From: Anodontia alba
Lineage: Eukaryota; Mollusca; Bivalvia; Lucinida; Lucinidae
Direction: 5' to 3'
Assembly: GCA_964016985.1 (NCBI GenBank)
Contig: OZ024830.1
Coordinates: forward strand, 66,409,690-66,473,689
Length of the DNA: 64,000 nt
The translations under genes and the position numbers were made by a program. Of the stretch, positions 1 through 11,031 are shown one piece after another; position 1 is the first letter of the stretch; each line of letters begins with the position of its first letter. The notes beneath the pieces are model-generated. The model was not told the DNA's origin and did not search any database. It saw only the letters and a list, made by a program, of their open reading frames with translations.

Positions 1-290
1 ATGAAAATATACCCTTGTAATAATCAGGCAAAAAATGATAAAAATGATATTCTAACGCAGCGTGCCTATATTGACAATAGAAAGGAACTAGCGAATCGCT
101 TAGCAGAATAGCGTGACGCAAAATACCACCGTTTTATGCGCAGCCACGCAGTCTGATCTGTGCCTTTCTTGTTATATACTCGGGTTTGAATGTTCTTGTA
201 AAGTAGCGTTGTGTATTTTGCCGCGTAACGTCGCGTTACGTTTTCACAAATGGACGTGAAATTTAATATTTTTCATTATGAAGTCTAGTT
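1..290. other. Unassigned AT-rich sequence, possible retroelement 3' region
   Basis: No open frame of note. The sequence leads directly into the CTGAAGA...GAAACG block that follows and may be the non-coding 3' part of the same decayed retroelement. This is inference only. Confidence 0.3.
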
Positions 291-330
291 CTGAAGAAGA
301 CGTCATGGGTCGAAACGTTAATAAATCTGT
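291..330 (+). other. Retroelement 3'-end signature with hammerhead-like core
   Basis: The stretch reads CTGAAGA, then a short GAC...GTC pairing, then GAAACGTTAATAAA. I know this arrangement from the 3' ends of Penelope-like and related retroelements, and CTGANGA-stem-GAAA is also the core of hammerhead ribozymes. Seen: both core blocks and a possible 3-bp helix between them. Not seen: convincing stems I and III, so an active ribozyme is not supported. A diverged, non-functional copy is the safer reading. Confidence 0.3.
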
Positions 331-350
331 GTTTTGTCTTATTTCTTTGA

Positions 351-904
351 CCGTTTTATGATGTCACTCGAAGATTCTATGACGTTAGATGACACATATT
401 TTCTCGCACCAAGACAATTAATTGTATGATACAGTTAATAATGTTGGTGGGATTTTTTTCTGACAATTGGAAGAATTTGAACAACAAAAATATTGTCGAT
501 TTTAGGGTGTTAGAATCGAAATAGATAAGCTCTAGTTTATGATTGTTGAGTAACCACTGTTGTCAGACTGGTTTCATAAAGGCGCATGCGAAAATGCATT
601 ATCACTTGCTCAAAAGACAACGATCATCAAAACATAAGACACTTAAAAGATAGGACAATCTTGGGACTGTCGTTTACGAACGTCAAAACTTTGCGAGCAA
701 GAGTAAGCAGATTTCTTTGAAATAACAATGATTAATTGATCCGCATGGAAGAGAAATAATACCCCAGGACAGCAAAATACATAGTAAAGCAACTATGTAT
801 TTATTAAGTCAATCATAGTGAAAGGTTGAGGACTCAGCAAGAAGTCTGACGTCTGACAATACCTCAGAACAGTAACATACACACTAAAGCAATCATGCAT
901 TAAT
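351..904. other. Intergenic, nothing recognised
   Basis: AT-rich, with stops in all frames. No gene, tRNA or clear repeat seen. Confidence 0.5.
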
Positions 905-1220
905 TGGTTGAATAAGAGTTGAGCCCCACCGATTAAACTGCCACATTTATTATTTTACTGACCGATCCAGCGCATTGCTTCTGTTGCAGTTTATTATGTC
1001 ATTGTTTGTCTTTGCATGTATGTACTGGTAAAACCATTCTTTTTGGATAGCCACTTGGCCATATTTGAGGAAGGAACTGTCATTTTGAGTTTCTAGTTGC
1101 TTGCAATGTTTTAGTTACGGCGCCGTTCTTATGTTTTTGCTTCTTTCTCTTTTGTATCCTGGATGGAGGTGCAAGGTAATTGTATCAGTTTTTTTATCTT
1201 TGCCTTCACTTCTATTTTGA
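905..1220 (+). repeat. Diverged retroelement-tail repeat, copy A
   Basis: This copy shares an ordered series of blocks with 2155-2740: TTTTACTGA-CGxTCC, GCTTCTG, ATGTCATTGTT, a run around GGAAGxAACTGTC, CTTTCTCTTTTG and GGTGCxAGGTAA. Both look like distant relatives of the tail repeat at 4078, 23590 and 32490 (shared ACTGACCG-TTC and TTGTGGTTTAT-type blocks). No coding potential. Confidence 0.4.
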
Positions 1221-2154
1221 GGCCCCAACAACAAGCGTGACTTCTGACAATAATTTTGATAAAATTATATATTAAGTATTATATATTAGGTATTATAATA
1301 TTTGATATTCATCGCATATGTCAATATATTTCAAATGCTGGCTTTAGGTTATTATGAAGCAGATGGATATTATGATGAGTTGAGTGTAATACCTGCATAA
1401 TTATAAATAATAAATAAAAAAGCAAGGGCAACATTTACATTCCTGAATATGGATCATAGAACAAGATGATACCGCAGAGTATCTCTTCGCTTTATTCTGT
1501 AATGTCCTACTTGAAAAAGATTACTTTGAGAATTTAAAGTAAGTCAGATAATTTAGTTTAAATTTGATATTTATAAAAATGAAATCAATATGCATTGATC
1601 TTATTTTCATCTTTTTAAGGGCCATGCAGCCAAAACCTTTGGAGAGAAGCTGTGGATAACCATGATGAGGATATGTCTTGTTCTACCGGTGAGAGTGATC
1701 TTGATTTTGTCTCAAAAGGGTCAAATACACACGCATATGAATTGCTGCAGAAGCCACAAATGAAACATGTTGTTTGTCAACCCCTTTAATAGTGACCCGA
1801 AGGTATAGTTATAATTGCTATGATTAGAAATGAATGAGAAAAAGTAACTAAGAAAAACCTATAAAAGTCACCAACATCCAAAGCAACAAAAAAGGCAACT
1901 GCAAGTGACACGAGTGCATTGTAAAAACAAGACATGGAAGATTAGTTTTGCCGCAGGTCTCACCTATAATTAAGCTACAAAGAATATTGGCTTAAGGCAT
2001 TATATATATGGTATTCTAGGGAATATTTTGGGGGGAAATTTATAAGCCAACTGTAGGGATGAATGTGTGTGCGGCATGCAAGCCAGGTTATTTCTTGTCG
2101 AGCCCTCATAGTTGTTTTATCTCTGAATTTGTTTGATTTTTATATTCTCGAAAA
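1221..2154. other. Intergenic, nothing recognised
   Basis: AT-rich with short ATATTA runs near 1265-1310. No frame longer than background and no recognised element. Confidence 0.5.
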
Positions 2155-2740
2155 TGTTAGGAACCCTTCTCGCGGACCGATCAAATGCCTTGTGTATACC
2201 ACGGCAGAACTAAGAACGAGAGTTGTGGCCATTTAAAATCGAATTAAGCCGCCCTTCCGGACCCCGCCCGCCCCCCCCCCACACACACACACACAATAGT
2301 ACACTTTTACTGATCGTTCCGAGGGAGTGCTTCTGCTGTGGTTTGCCATGTCATTGTTGTATAGTGTTTCATATGAAGAGACTCAATCAAACCGAGTCTC
2401 CGATATTCGTGGCCTTGTGTGTTTCTGTGTTTAAAAGGAAAACAGTTTTTGGCTTTTATTTACATGTATGTCTTGATATTTTTATTTGTTTATTTATTTT
2501 TTATTTTATCTTATTTTATTTACTTTTTTTTATTTTTCTTTTTTTATTTTTATTTATTTATTTATTTATTGATAGCTGTTTGGCTATTTTTGGGGAAGAA
2601 ACTGTCCTTTTTGTCTTTCTGCATATAATGTTTTGATTCTGGTGCCGTTACTTTAAGTGCGTCTTCCTTTCCCTCTGGTGTCTTGGAACGGAAGGTGCTA
2701 GGTAACTGTATTGATTCCTGAACATTGCCTTCTTTTCTAT
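2155..2740 (+). repeat. Diverged retroelement-tail repeat, copy B
   Basis: Same block order as 905-1220, but expanded by a C tract plus (CA)n at about 2267-2297 and by a long T-rich run at about 2485-2570. The open frame across it (137 codons) is a by-product of T-richness, with Phe/Leu/Ile runs, and is not called a gene. Confidence 0.45.
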
Positions 2741-2949
2741 TTACAAAACTTACAGGGAATAAGAATGCGGTATTTTTGTATATAAAAATGAATATTAGTA
2801 CAGTAGAAAATGATGCGATATCTTTTATAAGTAGTGCAGACATTTAAGGCCTTATCAAAATGAAGGCATACGCGATCTAAATACATATCATATCACTCAA
2901 CACATACATGTATGAATCCACAATACAGAACAAAATAGAAATTAAAGCA

Positions 2950-3085
2950 GATTAGACCATAGCCATTATATTGTGAGGCATTTATACACCAACCATAGTG
3001 CTTGAATGTTTGCGGGGCATATATTTACTAATTATGAAAGGCAAAAGAGTGTGAAAATTTAAAACTCGCCATAGATTACAAAAAA
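2950..3085 (+). repeat. Outlying copy of the 5.6-8 kb tandem unit
   Basis: The block 'gaggcatttatacaccaacc...gcatatattt...atgaaaggcaaaagagtg' closely matches parts of the units at 5830, 6540, 6910, 7400 and 7745. It is a dispersed copy of the tandem family further right. Confidence 0.5.
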
Positions 3086-3089
3086 GGTA

Positions 3090-3185
3090 AGATAAAAAAA
3101 GTCCAGGGAGTGCCACAATCATAAACAACGGCCCTTCCCAGACACCAACAGGAAGAGAAAACAGACAAAACCAAACAAGTGCAAA
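3090..3185 (-). repeat. Inverted fragment of the retroelement tail
   Basis: Its reverse complement (TTCCTCTTCC-like stretch, then GGTGTCTGGGAAGGGC, then GATTGTGGCACTCCCTGGAC) matches the 3' end of the tail repeat at about 4515-4590. It is therefore an antisense, 5'-truncated fragment. Confidence 0.55.
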
Positions 3186-3189
3186 TCGA

Positions 3190-3560
3190 AACAAGAGGCC
3201 CATGGGCCACGGTTCGCTCACCTGAGTGACATAGCCACTGCAGACATGTAGATGTTATGCAACATTTTTCCAATCCTATCATCCCAACTAATGAAATATC
3301 ATTTGAGCAGTTCTTAGTTTTGAAGAAGAATATATGGGCTTGACAGTCAATAGAGCATGATCATTTGAATAAACTATCAATCACATTTCAACAGAAGGAT
3401 CAATGTGAAATTTGGTGGAAATTGGCTAAGTGGTTTCTGAAGAATCATGATTTTATACATGTAAACAGCACAGAGGTAGGGAAATATAATAAATATAAAC
3501 CAGATGGCCTTCTTAGATTTCCAATCAGAACAATTTTAACTGCTGTTGATCTACAAGTCA
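3190..3560 (+). repeat. Composite-repeat head module
   Basis: Begins CAAGAGGCCCATGGGCC then CGCTCACCTGAG, followed by a body containing TTATGCAACATTTTTCC and 'gaaatttggtggaaattgg'. The same body is present at 49695-50010. The head belongs to a dispersed family also seen at 46836, 59035 and 61515. Confidence 0.6.
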
Positions 3561-3579
3561 CTTCGATACTTTCAATATA

Positions 3580-5515
3580 AATGTATATGGCCCATACAAA
3601 TGGGGAAGCAAATTTGACCTTGGAGGTAAAAAGGTCAAACGTCAACATAGAACCATTATTTTAGCAATTTTGGTAGATATCCTGCCTCCTATAATTTGTG
3701 CAAAGATTAGGGCCCATGGATTGTTTGGTTATGGAGAAGAAGATTTTTAAAGGTTTTTACCATATGTGGGCATAGTAGCCATTTTGATTAGTGGACCATG
3801 CCCATTTTAGCAATCTTTAATTCTCCTGCCCAAGGAGGCTCCGCATGAAATTTGAGCAACACTGGCCCGGAGGTTTCAGAGGAAAAGCCATTTGAAATTA
3901 TCAACATTTTTTTCCATACAAATGTATGGGCCCCATACAAATGCATACAGAAGTAAACTTGACCTCGCTGTAAAAAAGTTAAATGTCAATGTATGACAAT
4001 TAATTTAGCAAATTTGGTAGACCGCCTGTTCCAGATGATATATGCACAGATTCAGCCACAAGCCATCCTCGGTTTTAGGTTCAGCTATTGGTTTCCATAT
4101 ACTCTGGCATACAGTTGAATTAGCCATGAGTACTCGTCTTTGTTTATTATAGCGATTAATTTGATCTTTATGTTTTCGCTTTTATGCATTGACTGAGTTG
4201 GGAGCCTTTATGCGAACCGAATTTTTATGTGTTTCTGTATTAAGAGTAGCATCGGGACCTAGGGTGAAGTTAGCTAGCTGTAAAAGTGCTTTAAACCCCC
4301 CGGTGGTTTGCTCTACTGACCGTTCTAAGGCGGTGGTCCCGGTGTTAGTCTTACTCTTTGTTGCCTTGTGGTTTATTCTACGAGGCGTGTCTTTGCGTGT
4401 GTTATTTTGTTCTTGTGATTTTCAGTCCTTTTAGTATTGCGATTACCTCGCTTGGGGAAGAGAGAGTTAATCTTAGTGCTTTTCATACGTTAGTTTGGTC
4501 TGTGCTTGTTTGGATTTGTCGGTTTCCTCTTCCTCTTGGGGTCTGGGAAGGGCTGCGGTTTGTGATTGTGGCACTCCCTGGACTTTTCTCTTATCTTTTT
4601 TTAGAAAATAAGATTTTCAAATGTTTTTTCCCCGTACAAATGCATAGGGAAGCAAAATTGACCTTGCCATAAAAAGGTCAAATGTCAATGTACTACCTTT
4701 ATTTTAGCAATTCTGGTAGACCCCTGTCCTTGATGATTTATGCAAAGATTCAGCCCCAAAGCATCCTCGGTTCTAGAGAAGAAGATTTTTAAAGGTTTTT
4801 TACCATATATGGGCATGGCGGCCATCTTATCATCGCGAACCGTGACCAATTTAGCAATCTTTCATTCCCCCTACCTCAGGAGGCACCTTATGAAATTTGA
4901 GCAAAATTGGCCCAGAGGCTCCAGAGGTGAAGTTGTTTGAAATTCTGAACATTTTTCCGTACATATGCATAAGGAAGCAAAATTGAACTTACCGTAAAAA
5001 GGTCAAATGTCAATGTACAACAATTATTTTAGCAATTTTGGTAGCCCTCCTATTCCCAATGATATATGCAAAGATTTAGCCATAAGACACGCTCGGTTTT
5101 GGAGAAGAAGATTTTTAAAGGTTTTTCCCATACACATGCATAGGGAAGCAAACTTGTCCGTGCCGTAAAAAGGTCAAACGTCAACGTACGACAATTCTTT
5201 TAGCAATGTTGGTAGACCTCCCGTCCCCGATGATTCCTGCAAAGGTTCAGCCCCAAGGTGTTCTCGGTTCTGGAGAAGAAGATTTTTAAAGGTTTTTACT
5301 ATATATGGGCATGGCGGCCATCTTGGTCAACAGACCGCGACCATTTTATCAATTTTTCGTTCCCCAACCCTAAGGAGGCTCCATATGAAATTTTAGCAAA
5401 ATTGGCTCAGCGGCTTCAGAGGAGAAGTCGTTTGAAAATGATAACGGACGGACGCACGGACGGACGACGGACGAAAAGTGATCACAATAGCTCACCTGAA
5501 AAGCACTAAGATTAG
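3580..5515 (+). repeat. Composite tandem repeat, ~170/340 bp units with GGACGG tail
   Basis: An anchor around GGAAGCAAA-TTGACCTTG and AAAAGGTCAAATGTCAA recurs near 3605, 3950, 4650, 4973 and 5144. After subtracting the insertion at 4078-4602, the spacings are close to 170 or twice that. Each unit also carries GAGAAGAAGATTTTTAAAGG and a GGCGGCCATCTT block. The array ends at about 5444-5506 with GGACGGACGCACGGACGG and GTGATCACAATAGCTCACC, the family's usual tail. Confidence 0.65.
4078..4602 (+). mobile_element. Retroelement 3' tail nested in the composite repeat
   Basis: Starts at about GTTCAGCTATTGGTTTCC and ends near ACTTTTCTCTTATC-TTTTTTTA. It matches 45835-46055, 23590-24085 and 32490-33295. 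At 45.8 kb the same sequence directly follows a reverse-transcriptase frame, so this is the 3' non-coding tail of that retroelement. On both sides the host repeat resumes in register (CCTCGGTTTTAG before, AAAATAAGATTTT after), which marks it as an insertion. It is 5'-truncated, as expected for target-primed reverse transcription. Confidence 0.65.
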
Positions 5516-5908
5516 CTTTTCCTTCCCTAAGTGAGGTAATCGCAATGCTAAAATGACTGAAGAACACAAGAACAAATAACATAAGGCAAGACTTTAAACA
5601 AACCCTTCTATAATGTCTAATATGAAATGTAAGCTGTAACGAAGCATCAATTGAACAAGTTGGTGTGATAAACTTCCTGTTAACTTTTTCATATACAATA
5701 AACTTCGAACGATGGCTCGTTTACATGTTTAATTCAAACTCGCTCAGGAGTTCCTAAAGAACTCTTCAAATAGCTACAGATGTCAGTAGAGGTTTTCTTG
5801 ATTTATCTTGAAAATATGTATTATATTGTGAGGCATTTATAAACTAACTGTAGGGCTTGAATGCTTGTGAGGCATATATGAATTAATTGTGAAATGCAAA
5901 ATAGTTTG

Positions 5909-5914
<6 letters not shown>

Positions 5915-5942
<28 letters not shown>
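5915..5942 (+). repeat. Poly(A) tract
   Basis: An A run of more than 20 bases inside the first unit of the array. A comparable run lies at about 7831-7862. Likely slippage-expanded. Confidence 0.9.
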
Positions 5943-5948
<6 letters not shown>

Positions 5949-6024
5949 CATAGATAACCACTATTCTAAGCTGTCAAATCAATAATATGGGATGGCACTA
6001 AGCATAAAGTGAAAAAGTCCGTGT

Positions 6025-6329
6025 TTGTGTTGAAGTTTTACGGCCCAGTCAGCCCAAAGGGGTCATGTCGAGCGCGGTCAGTTTACCTAACCACACGTTT
6101 ACTGGGCAGGCTTAGTCCTCGAAGCGGTTAACCAGTATTGTGCACATTCTTTCGCCAGAAACTGACAACTGCCCTTGTTGAATCAGCGGAAGGGAGAGAA
6201 TGAGCGTAGAAAATATTTCATGATCAATCTCCACAAAAGAATGTTGCCGACCTAGGCGGGGGTTGAACCCGCGACCTCCTGGTTTCCAGTCGGACGGCGC
6301 ATCCAACTGAGCTACCGAGGCCGGCGAAC
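6025..6329 (-). mobile_element. tRNA-derived SINE, full length, copy 1
   Basis: On the minus strand the 5' part is tRNA-like: box A (TAGCTCAGTTGG) and box B (GGTTCAACCCC) with a CCTCGG...CTAGGTC-type arrangement. A unique body follows (TGTGGAGATTGATCATGAA, TTTCTGGCGAAAGAATGTG, GACTAAGCCTGCCCAGTA) and a tail ending GTAAAACTTCAACACAAA. The flanks carry a perfect 10-bp direct repeat AAGTCCGTGT (6015-6024 and 6330-6339), the expected target-site duplication, and the host tandem unit resumes across it. RNA polymerase III would transcribe it and a LINE partner would mobilise it. Two further copies lie at 39.6 and 43.1 kb. Confidence 0.85.
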
Positions 6330-7829
6330 AAGTCCGTGTAACAAACAATCTATTTACGTTGTTTTAGTTGTTTTATATACAGTAAACTTCAATAGCTCGA
6401 CTACCGATGGCTCGTTTACCATGGTTAATTCGAACGATCTTGAAACCTTAAAAAGTTTCATCTAAAAGCTATAGATATCGGAATATGTAGGATAATTTAT
6501 GGGCGTTTTTCTTGATTTATTTTGAAAACACATCATGATATTGTGGGGCAAAAATACACAAAATATAAGTCATGAATGCTTGTGAGTCATATATTGACTG
6601 TTTATGAAATGCAAAAAGTGTGGAAAATTTAATTAAAATAAAAACACATAGATCACCATCCATTTTAGCTATCAAATATGTAATATAAGATGGCCCGAAG
6701 CATAAACAGTACAAGTCTGAGTAATAAACATCTTATTAACGTTGTTTTATATACAGTAAAAGCTCAATGGCTCGACAACCGATGGCTCATTTACCATGGT
6801 TAATTCGAACTCGCTCTTGAGTCCCTAAGGAGTTCTTCCATTAAATAGAGATATCGGAATATGTAGGATAATTTATGGATTTTTTTTCTTGATGTATCTT
6901 GAACATACGCATTATATTTTGGGGCATATATATGCCAACCATAGGGCTTGACTGCTTGTGAGGCATATATGAACTAGATATGAAAGGCACAAGAGTAAAA
7001 CTTCTATGTTATCAAATATGTAACCTGAGATGGCACGAAGCATAAAGTGAACAAGTCGGTGTAATAAACAACCTATTTACGTTTTTTTTATACAATAAAA
7101 GCTCAATGGCTCGACAACCGATGGCTCGTTTACCATGGTTAATTTGAATTTGCTCTTGAGTCCCTAAGGAGTTCTTCCAATAGCTACAGATATAGGAATA
7201 TGTAGAATATTTTATAAATAAAAGGAAAAAGGCTCGAAATAAAAGGAAAAAGGCTCGACAACCGATGGCTCATTTACCATGGTTAATTCGAACTCGCTCT
7301 TGAGTCATTAGAAGTTCTTCCAATCAATAGAGATATCGGAATATGTAGGATAATTTATGGAGTTTTTTTTTCTTGATTTATCTTGAAAATACCCATTATA
7401 TTGTGGGGCATATATACACCAACCATAGGGCTTGACTGCTTGTGAAGCATATATGAACTAGATATAAAAGGGACAAAAGTAAAACTTCTATGTTATCAAA
7501 TATGTAATATGAGATGGCACGAAGCAAAAAGTGAACAAGTCAGTGTAATAAACAACATATTAACGTTGTTTTATGTACAGTAAAAACTCAATGGCTCGAC
7601 CACAGATGGCTTGTTTATTATGGTTAATTCGAACTCGCTCTTGAGACCCTAAAGTGTTCTCACAATAGCTACAGATATAGGAATATGTAGAATATTTTAT
7701 AAATAAAAAGCAAAAAGGATTTTTTTATTTACCTTGAAATACTTTTATATGCTGGAGCATATATATTCCCCAATTATGGGGCTTAAATGCAAGTGAGGCA
7801 TATATGAACTGGTTATTAAATGCAAAGAG

Positions 7830-7864
<35 letters not shown>

Positions 7865-7969
7865 ACACACACATACATAGATCATCACCTTTCTATGTTA
7901 TCAACTATGTAATATGAGATGGCATGAATAATAAAATGAATAAGTCGGTGCAATAAACATCCTATAAAC

Positions 7970-8169
7970 NNNNNNNNNNNNNNNNNNNNNNNNNNNNNNN
8001 NNNNNNNNNNNNNNNNNNNNNNNNNNNNNNNNNNNNNNNNNNNNNNNNNNNNNNNNNNNNNNNNNNNNNNNNNNNNNNNNNNNNNNNNNNNNNNNNNNNN
8101 NNNNNNNNNNNNNNNNNNNNNNNNNNNNNNNNNNNNNNNNNNNNNNNNNNNNNNNNNNNNNNNNNNNNN
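7970..8169. other. Assembly gap (200 N)
   Basis: Exactly 200 N at the right edge of the tandem array. A round gap size beside repeats suggests a scaffold join of unknown true length. Confidence 0.99.
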
Positions 8170-8690
8170 GATGATAACAAGAGTTTGCTTGTTAAGGAGT
8201 ATAGATACCCTAGGTACTTGTTGTGCTCATGCAAACCTGGCTCATTTAGAGAATTGTTTTCTTTTATGGCCCTTTCATTTATTTCCAGCCGATCGTTAAT
8301 GACGTGGACCGTGGTACCGAGAGAAAAAACCATTTGACCTTCCATAGAGAAGTGATAAGAAAAGATGTCGCATTACATAAATTTATACTTTTTTCCTTTT
8401 GTTGAACAGCAAATCCGATGTTTGTTACATGTATCAAAACGATACATCCAATTCTATCAAAAGTCATGTACTTTGCAGGTTTGATCTGCTAAAGAATAAC
8501 TTCCCACAGCAGCTGTATGGAGATTTCTCGCCGTGACTCCTGTCATGGTCACTTAGACCGGAACGACACCGTAACACCTTACCGCAAAAGCGACACATCG
8601 CCGGTTGATATTCCATGGCTGCAATAAATAATTTTACACGTAAAATGGCAGATAAATATATATAACAAGCAGTAATAGTGCATGTACTTT
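8170..8690. other. Intergenic, nothing recognised
   Basis: No frame or repeat I can name. The flank of the gap does not continue the preceding tandem unit. Confidence 0.5.
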
Positions 8691-8694
8691 GTAA

Positions 8695-8790
8695 GTGGAA
8701 CCCATGTCCGTGGAAGCTAACATGTAAAACTCATGTCCGTGGAAGCTAACGTTCAGTACTCATGCCCATGAAGGCTATCGTTATTAACTG
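8695..8790 (+). repeat. Short tandem repeat, ~35-38 bp unit, three copies
   Basis: CATGTCCGTGGAAGCTAAC occurs twice, followed by a diverged third copy (CATGCCCATGAAGGCTATC). Confidence 0.7.
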
Positions 8791-8799
8791 TATAATTTG

Positions 8800-9210
8800 C
8801 TCACCTTGAGCTTCGGTCAGCTTGTGCCGTGATTTGCTGTCCGTTGTCTGTCTGTTCGTCCGTCTGTCGTAAATTTTTCACAGTTTGTCAGATTGAGCTG
8901 AAACTTGGTGGGAGGCATTCAGGCGACATGTAGATTCTGATATCTAAGATGGCCGCCATGGCAGCCATCTTGAAATTCTTCAAACGACATTGTTTTCCTA
9001 ACACTGTACAACAGATTGAACTGAAAGTTGATGGCTGCTTCGGGGTGACATTGAGATTCAGAACTGAAAGTCGTTCCGTTCCGATATCGAAAATGGCCGT
9101 CACGGTGGCCATTTTCAAAATCTTCAAACGACATTTCCTCCCGTAAGGTTGGTCAGATTATGCTGAAACTTGGCAGGAAGCGTTGGGGCGACGTCGAGGT
9201 ATATTTTTAT
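8800..9210 (+). repeat. Composite repeat with GGCCGCCATGG blocks, ~125-145 bp units
   Basis: GATTGAGCTGAAACTTGG-type anchors at about 8890, 9013 and 9156, each followed by AAxATGGCCGxCAxGG palindromic cores and TTCAAACGACATT. Upstream are CTCACCTTGAGC and GTCCGTCTGTCG, the tail-like blocks of the bivalve composite repeats in the opposite sense. Related units recur at 61640-61960. The overlapping short frames here on both strands are shadows of the repeat. Confidence 0.6.
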
Positions 9211-10315
9211 CGTGGTTTGGACAAATATGAGGGGTTTCTAACTCATCAGTGCAACATCTCCGCCAACAAAAAAAAATCAAATACAGAAATGAAACAGCGA
9301 CGAAGACATGAAACCATGAAATAACTGAAATGCTGGAGCAAAAGAAAACCTACAGTTGGAAGACGTTGGCGCAACTAGAGAAACAGCATCAGGCACCAAC
9401 AGACATTACCTAAAAAGTAAGTCTGTAAGCTGCAGCCGTTATAGAATCTGATGTCCGACCCGCCGGTGGGCAAAAGAGAAGTAAATTATCAACTGCAATT
9501 GGGTTACCATCATGCAAGTCAGTTGTATAACATTTATGTTGTACCAAATCTTTTTATATCGAATAATGACTATGAAACTGGGTACACAACTCTTGCATTT
9601 TTATCGGGTTCTTTCCAAATAAGATATGATACAAGTCTACAGGAATATCGATTCCTGTTCATGACTTTCACTTCTATTTAATGCCACCATTGTTCCATAT
9701 GAGGTTGAAGATATTTTTCTTTGACTTCCTGTTTCCAAGGTCACTTATATGCCCAATGATATATATATATATGTGGGGGGGCGGGGGTGGGGGGCGGTTG
9801 GTGTTACGGCCTTTTCAAGATTATTTCCCTTATTTCAAGTAGATCGTAAATCAATGGCGGACGGAAACTGGGGTACGCGGAGAATCCGTTGCAGAACTAG
9901 GCGTCTCACATGTGAACCGAGCGAAGCTCGTACCCATAGCGTGAGAATCTAATGATTAAAGGGACAACAACAGCCTTACCCACTAAGCCATGGGGACCAT
10001 GTATATCAATGTCCCTTTCGCTGGTAAGACTCTTTACCTTTAATATATTGCTTTAATATGTGGATCTGCTTTATACCAGGCATTTCAATTTTATTTTTAT
10101 CATTCATCTATTACACAATGAGTTGAGCTGTAGTATATGTAACATATTATGATCAGTCTATCCAGGTGAGCGATTTCTGGTCCGATTGTGTGTCTTCGTA
10201 GTTTGTTCATGTATCTAAGATTATATGTTCGACTTTCTGTTTGCCAGTAGTGTGTACATTACAAATCCTGTCTTCTGTTCTTAGGTAGTTATATAGTGCG
10301 AATCATCAGTAGACG
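9211..10315. other. Intergenic; G-rich tract at 9773-9803
   Basis: No gene recognised. At 9773-9803 there is GTGGGGGGGCGGGGGTGGGG-type sequence with at least four G runs, able to form a quadruplex. The 76-codon frame at 9451-9681 has no recognised motif and is not called. Confidence 0.4.
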
Positions 10316-10319
10316 ATGC

Positions 10320-10616
10320 TCAGGGTGCAGGAATAACTTTTACAATAATATTTGCTAGAATTTGAAAGTTTTCTTCGCCAATTGTGGTTGTGATAATACA
10401 GCGTTTCAATTTTCCAGCTTCTATATTATCCGGAGATGTGTGCATCCACAAGTATTTCAGCCAAAAATAGCTAATAACCTCTGGTGCATTTGTAACGTGA
10501 GCCCATATTGTATTAATTGATAGCCAGCTGGAAGCTTTGTATGTGAAAGACCCCAAAAGCAACAAAAATAAAAACCGATCCCAATGGATCGAAAGGAATA
10601 TTAGAGAAACAAACAC
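10320..10616 (-). pseudogene. Possible gag-like remnant
   Basis: A 98-codon minus-strand frame. Its C-terminal half (KLKRCIITTTIGEENFQILA and following) resembles the part of Gypsy-type capsid proteins in which a Lys-Arg block precedes a 'hydrophobic-IG-hydrophobic' helix. The N-terminal half is hydrophobic and unlike gag. No zinc knuckle, protease or RT follows on this strand. If the reading is right, this is an isolated decayed gag scrap. It could equally be a chance frame. Confidence 0.25.
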
Positions 10617-11031
10617 ATATTAACGATAAAATGACATGAGAAATAAAAACATATAGTAACGGTAAAACAACCAGCTTCCTCTACTTTTTAAGCGGTGATT
10701 GCGATGAGACAGCAGACTACCAACAAGACGAAGAAAAAGACACCCGAAAAAGGGTAAACACATAAAGCGCGTAAAACGTTAGACCCAAAGCCTTAGAATT
10801 GTTAGTTAATACATTTTGTTACTTTCTTAATCTGCTCATTTTCGTTGTTAAGACTCAAAACGCCGGATTTCACAAGATAAGATTCTATTATCCCGAGGTT
10901 CACTTGGTGTTTTCCGTATCTCCAGTCGTCTTCCATACATTAAGGCCGTATTTTGATTTTTAATTGTTCATATATATAATATTTCCCAAACGGATACATA
11001 AATTTGTCTTTTAATGACAATTCAATACATA
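10617..11031. other. Intergenic, nothing recognised
   Basis: No frame or repeat recognised. Confidence 0.5.

Larger units (their letters stand above)
5600..7969 (+). repeat. Tandem array of ~350-380 bp units, interrupted by a SINE and a gap
   Basis: The unit begins TATACAGTAAAAGCTCAATGG then CTCGAC, continues through CCATGGTTAATTCGAACTCG, GGAGTTCTTCC, TCTTGATTTATCTTG, GGGCTTGACTGCTTGTGAGG and GATGGCACGAAGCATAAAG, and runs into the next unit. Starts lie near 5690, 6378, 6757, 7095, 7240 (partial) and 7577. Head-to-tail orientation is constant. The leading CAGTA-A-CTCAAT-GCTCGA resembles pogo/Tigger terminal repeats, but no opposing terminus is visible, so this is a tandemised derivative rather than intact elements. 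Confidence 0.7.

Noticed and set aside
2223..2636. 137-codon frame
   Set aside because: Spans a C/CA tract and a long T run in a retroelement tail. Composition explains its openness.
6245..6329. A functional tRNA gene (minus strand)
   Set aside because: Box A and box B are present but stems are imperfect and the sequence continues into a SINE body with a target duplication.
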